Source: Bacteroidales bacterium
GTDB taxonomy: Bacteria; Bacteroidota; Bacteroidia; Bacteroidales; F082
Length of the DNA stretch: 7,534 nucleotides
Assembly (NCBI GenBank): GCA_029933565.1
Contig: JAOZNY010000032.1
Location: 11,634-19,167, forward strand
Direction: 5' to 3'
Both the position numbers and the translations under genes were made by a program. Below are positions 6,304 to 7,534 of the stretch, in pieces. The notes beneath the pieces were generated by a model. That model was not told the DNA's origin. It did not search any database and worked only from the letters and a program-made list of their open reading frames with translations. Position 1 is the stretch's first letter. Each line of letters begins with the position of its first letter.

Positions 6304-7515
6304 TTATCTAAGCATTCCTTTAACATTTTTTATCTCCCCATCCGAATCCGGCATTTCTAAATCCAGTATTTTTCCAGCAAGAGGATAAATATCCACATTA
6401 TTAAAAGTAGGTTGAATATGTTCTTGCTTAAATGCAGGTCCGGCAGCATAAAAAATTGCGTGCATATCTTTGCAAGAATTCAAAAAACCGTGTGTTCCTA
6501 AACTTTTTCTTTGTTTCCACGACCAGTAAATGCTCCATCCTGAGTCGGAGGTAATGGTTAAATCGTGAGTTCTGATATTGTTACCATAATTGAGTTCCTC
6601 AGGAACTTCACCATGTTTCCACACAAGTAAATGGTCGTGTTTTGCATTAATATTATTATAAACTTCCTCAAGTTCTCCTGGCTTTGTTTTTAAGTTAAGT
6701 ACCGGGCTGCTTCCATCCCAAAACTCCAGTTTATTAGTGTCAATAAATTCATCAAGAAAAATTACTTTTTCAGGGGATAATTCCGCCATGCCATGGTCAG
6801 AAGTAATAATAAAATTAAGTTGATTGAAAATAGGAAGTTTACGCATTTCAGTAAAGAAGTCTCCTACAAATGCATCAAGTTTTTCAACCTCTGCAACTAC
6901 CTCAGGGCTATTAGGTCCATAATGGTGTCCTACAGCATCTGGTTCGTGATAATACCACATAATTAAATGTGGTTTTTCCTTTTCTGGCAGGCTAAGCCAG
7001 TTTACTAAAGAGTCGATGCGTGAGTCCATTGGAAGTTCTTCATTATACAAACTCCAATGCGATGCATGCCTTCCATTTACATCTGCTGAGGCACCCACCC
7101 AAAAAAGTGTTGCACTTTTCATTCCTTGCATTTCGGCAACATTCCACATTGGTGTTCCGCCGTAAAAATCTCCATCAATTATGGTTTCTCTTTTGCTTAT
7201 CGAATAATTCTTTCCAAGGTCGGGAGCATGAAAACGGTTCAGTACTATTCCGTGGTTGTCAGGATAAAGTCCTGTAGCAATAGTGTAATGGTTTGGAAAT
7301 GTTTTAGTTGGGAAACTAGGTTTTAGCGATTCTGCCCGTACGCCAACTCTGGCAAGTGAATCAAAAGTAGGTGTGTTTGCTTTTTCGGGATAATCCCATC
7401 TAAAGCCATCAAGTGACAGTATAATTAAGTAGGGCTTTGTTGGTTGCTCATTGTTGTTTGAACCACAGGAGGATAAAAAGATTGTAAATAATAGTAAGTA
7501 AGCAATTTGTTTCAT
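6304..7515 (-). CDS. ENPP-type phosphodiesterase / nucleotide pyrophosphatase lipoprotein
   Basis: The 403-residue product starts with a lipoprotein signal (hydrophobic 4-14, lipobox LSSC with C17), so it is expected to be anchored in a membrane facing the periplasm or surface. The rest is one alkaline-phosphatase-superfamily domain of the type I phosphodiesterase/nucleotide pyrophosphatase family. D36 lies in SLDGF; the nucleophile is T70 in FPTKTFPNHYT; N93 contacts the phosphate; FYGGTPMWNVAEMQG (117-131) is the family block; and the two-metal site is completed by D193, H197, D240, H241 and H342. All catalytic ligands are therefore present and it should be active. Family members cleave nucleotide phosphodiester or pyrophosphate bonds, and some cleave lipid phosphodiesters; the substrate cannot be read here. 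The start is fixed by the signal peptide. Only 19 bases upstream are visible (AT-rich, no clear promoter). It lies upstream of the PhoD-like gene in the same direction, suggesting a two-gene extracytoplasmic phosphate-ester unit. Confidence 0.92.
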   Translation of the reverse strand: MKQIAYLLLFTIFLSSCGSNNNEQPTKPYLIILSLDGFRWDYPEKANTPTFDSLARVGVRAESLKPSFPTKTFPNHYTIATGLYPDNHGIVLNRFHAPDLGKNYSISKRETIIDGDFYGGTPMWNVAEMQGMKSATLFWVGASADVNGRHASHWSLYNEELPMDSRIDSLVNWLSLPEKEKPHLIMWYYHEPDAVGHHYGPNSPEVVAEVEKLDAFVGDFFTEMRKLPIFNQLNFIITSDHGMAELSPEKVIFLDEFIDTNKLEFWDGSSPVLNLKTKPGELEEVYNNINAKHDHLLVWKHGEVPEELNYGNNIRTHDLTITSDSGWSIYWSWKQRKSLGTHGFLNSCKDMHAIFYAAGPAFKQEHIQPTFNNVDIYPLAGKILDLEMPDSDGEIKNVKGMLR

Positions 7516-7534
7516 CTGTCTATATTTTATTTTT

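Noticed and set aside
7020..7326. Two overlapping + strand ORFs of 85 and 66 codons
   Set aside because: Both are antisense to the catalytic part of the ENPP gene, whose metal ligands are all conserved.
1..7534. A new defence, mobile or biosynthetic system
   Set aside because: All five genes belong to recognisable housekeeping or degradative families, with no transposase, integrase, attachment repeats, toxin-antitoxin pair or defence domains. The unusual features are limited to the intergenic repeats and the uncharacterised DUF349 protein.

Overview
The window looks like an ordinary chromosomal stretch from a Bacteroidota bacterium, probably an AT-rich Bacteroidales/Marinilabiliales-type lineage. 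The evidence is the A-rich leaders without Shine-Dalgarno sequences, two perfect TAnnTTTG-type -7 boxes, a large DUF349-repeat protein of the kind common in this phylum, and a lipoprotein phosphodiesterase whose closest recognisable pattern is the Bacteroidota one. The lineage is an inference from these traits; no rRNA or other marker is present.

Layout. Three + strand genes come first, and at least the first two are separate transcription units. 53-1234 is a PLP-dependent trans-sulfuration-family enzyme resembling methionine gamma-lyase, closed by a strong hairpin terminator at 1256-1296. 1442-3562 is a 706-residue cytoplasmic DUF349 repeat protein, preceded by two candidate promoters (1309-1316 and 1331-1338) and a ~100-nt leader, and closed by a second strong terminator at 3587-3621. 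3768-4847 is aroC (chorismate synthase), which meets the next gene tail to tail with only 10 bases between stop codons.

The right half is on the - strand: an ENPP-type phosphodiesterase lipoprotein (7515-6304), then a secreted PhoD-like metallophosphatase (6192-4858), probably co-transcribed. Both act outside the cytoplasm on phosphate esters, so together they suggest a small organophosphate or nucleotide scavenging pair. That role is inferred from family membership only.

The most unusual DNA is the 111-base gap between these two phosphodiesterase genes. It is made entirely of short repeats: 26-bp tandem units that begin exactly at the PhoD start codon, four 8-bp tandem units of the same sequence family in opposite orientation, and an imperfect 15-bp inverted repeat whose outer arm abuts the stop codon of the upstream gene. 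The 26-bp repeat also creates duplicate ATG codons that open two micro-ORFs. I see no CRISPR array, tRNA, rRNA, transposon, toxin-antitoxin or defence system. No intergenic stretch exceeds 300 bases.
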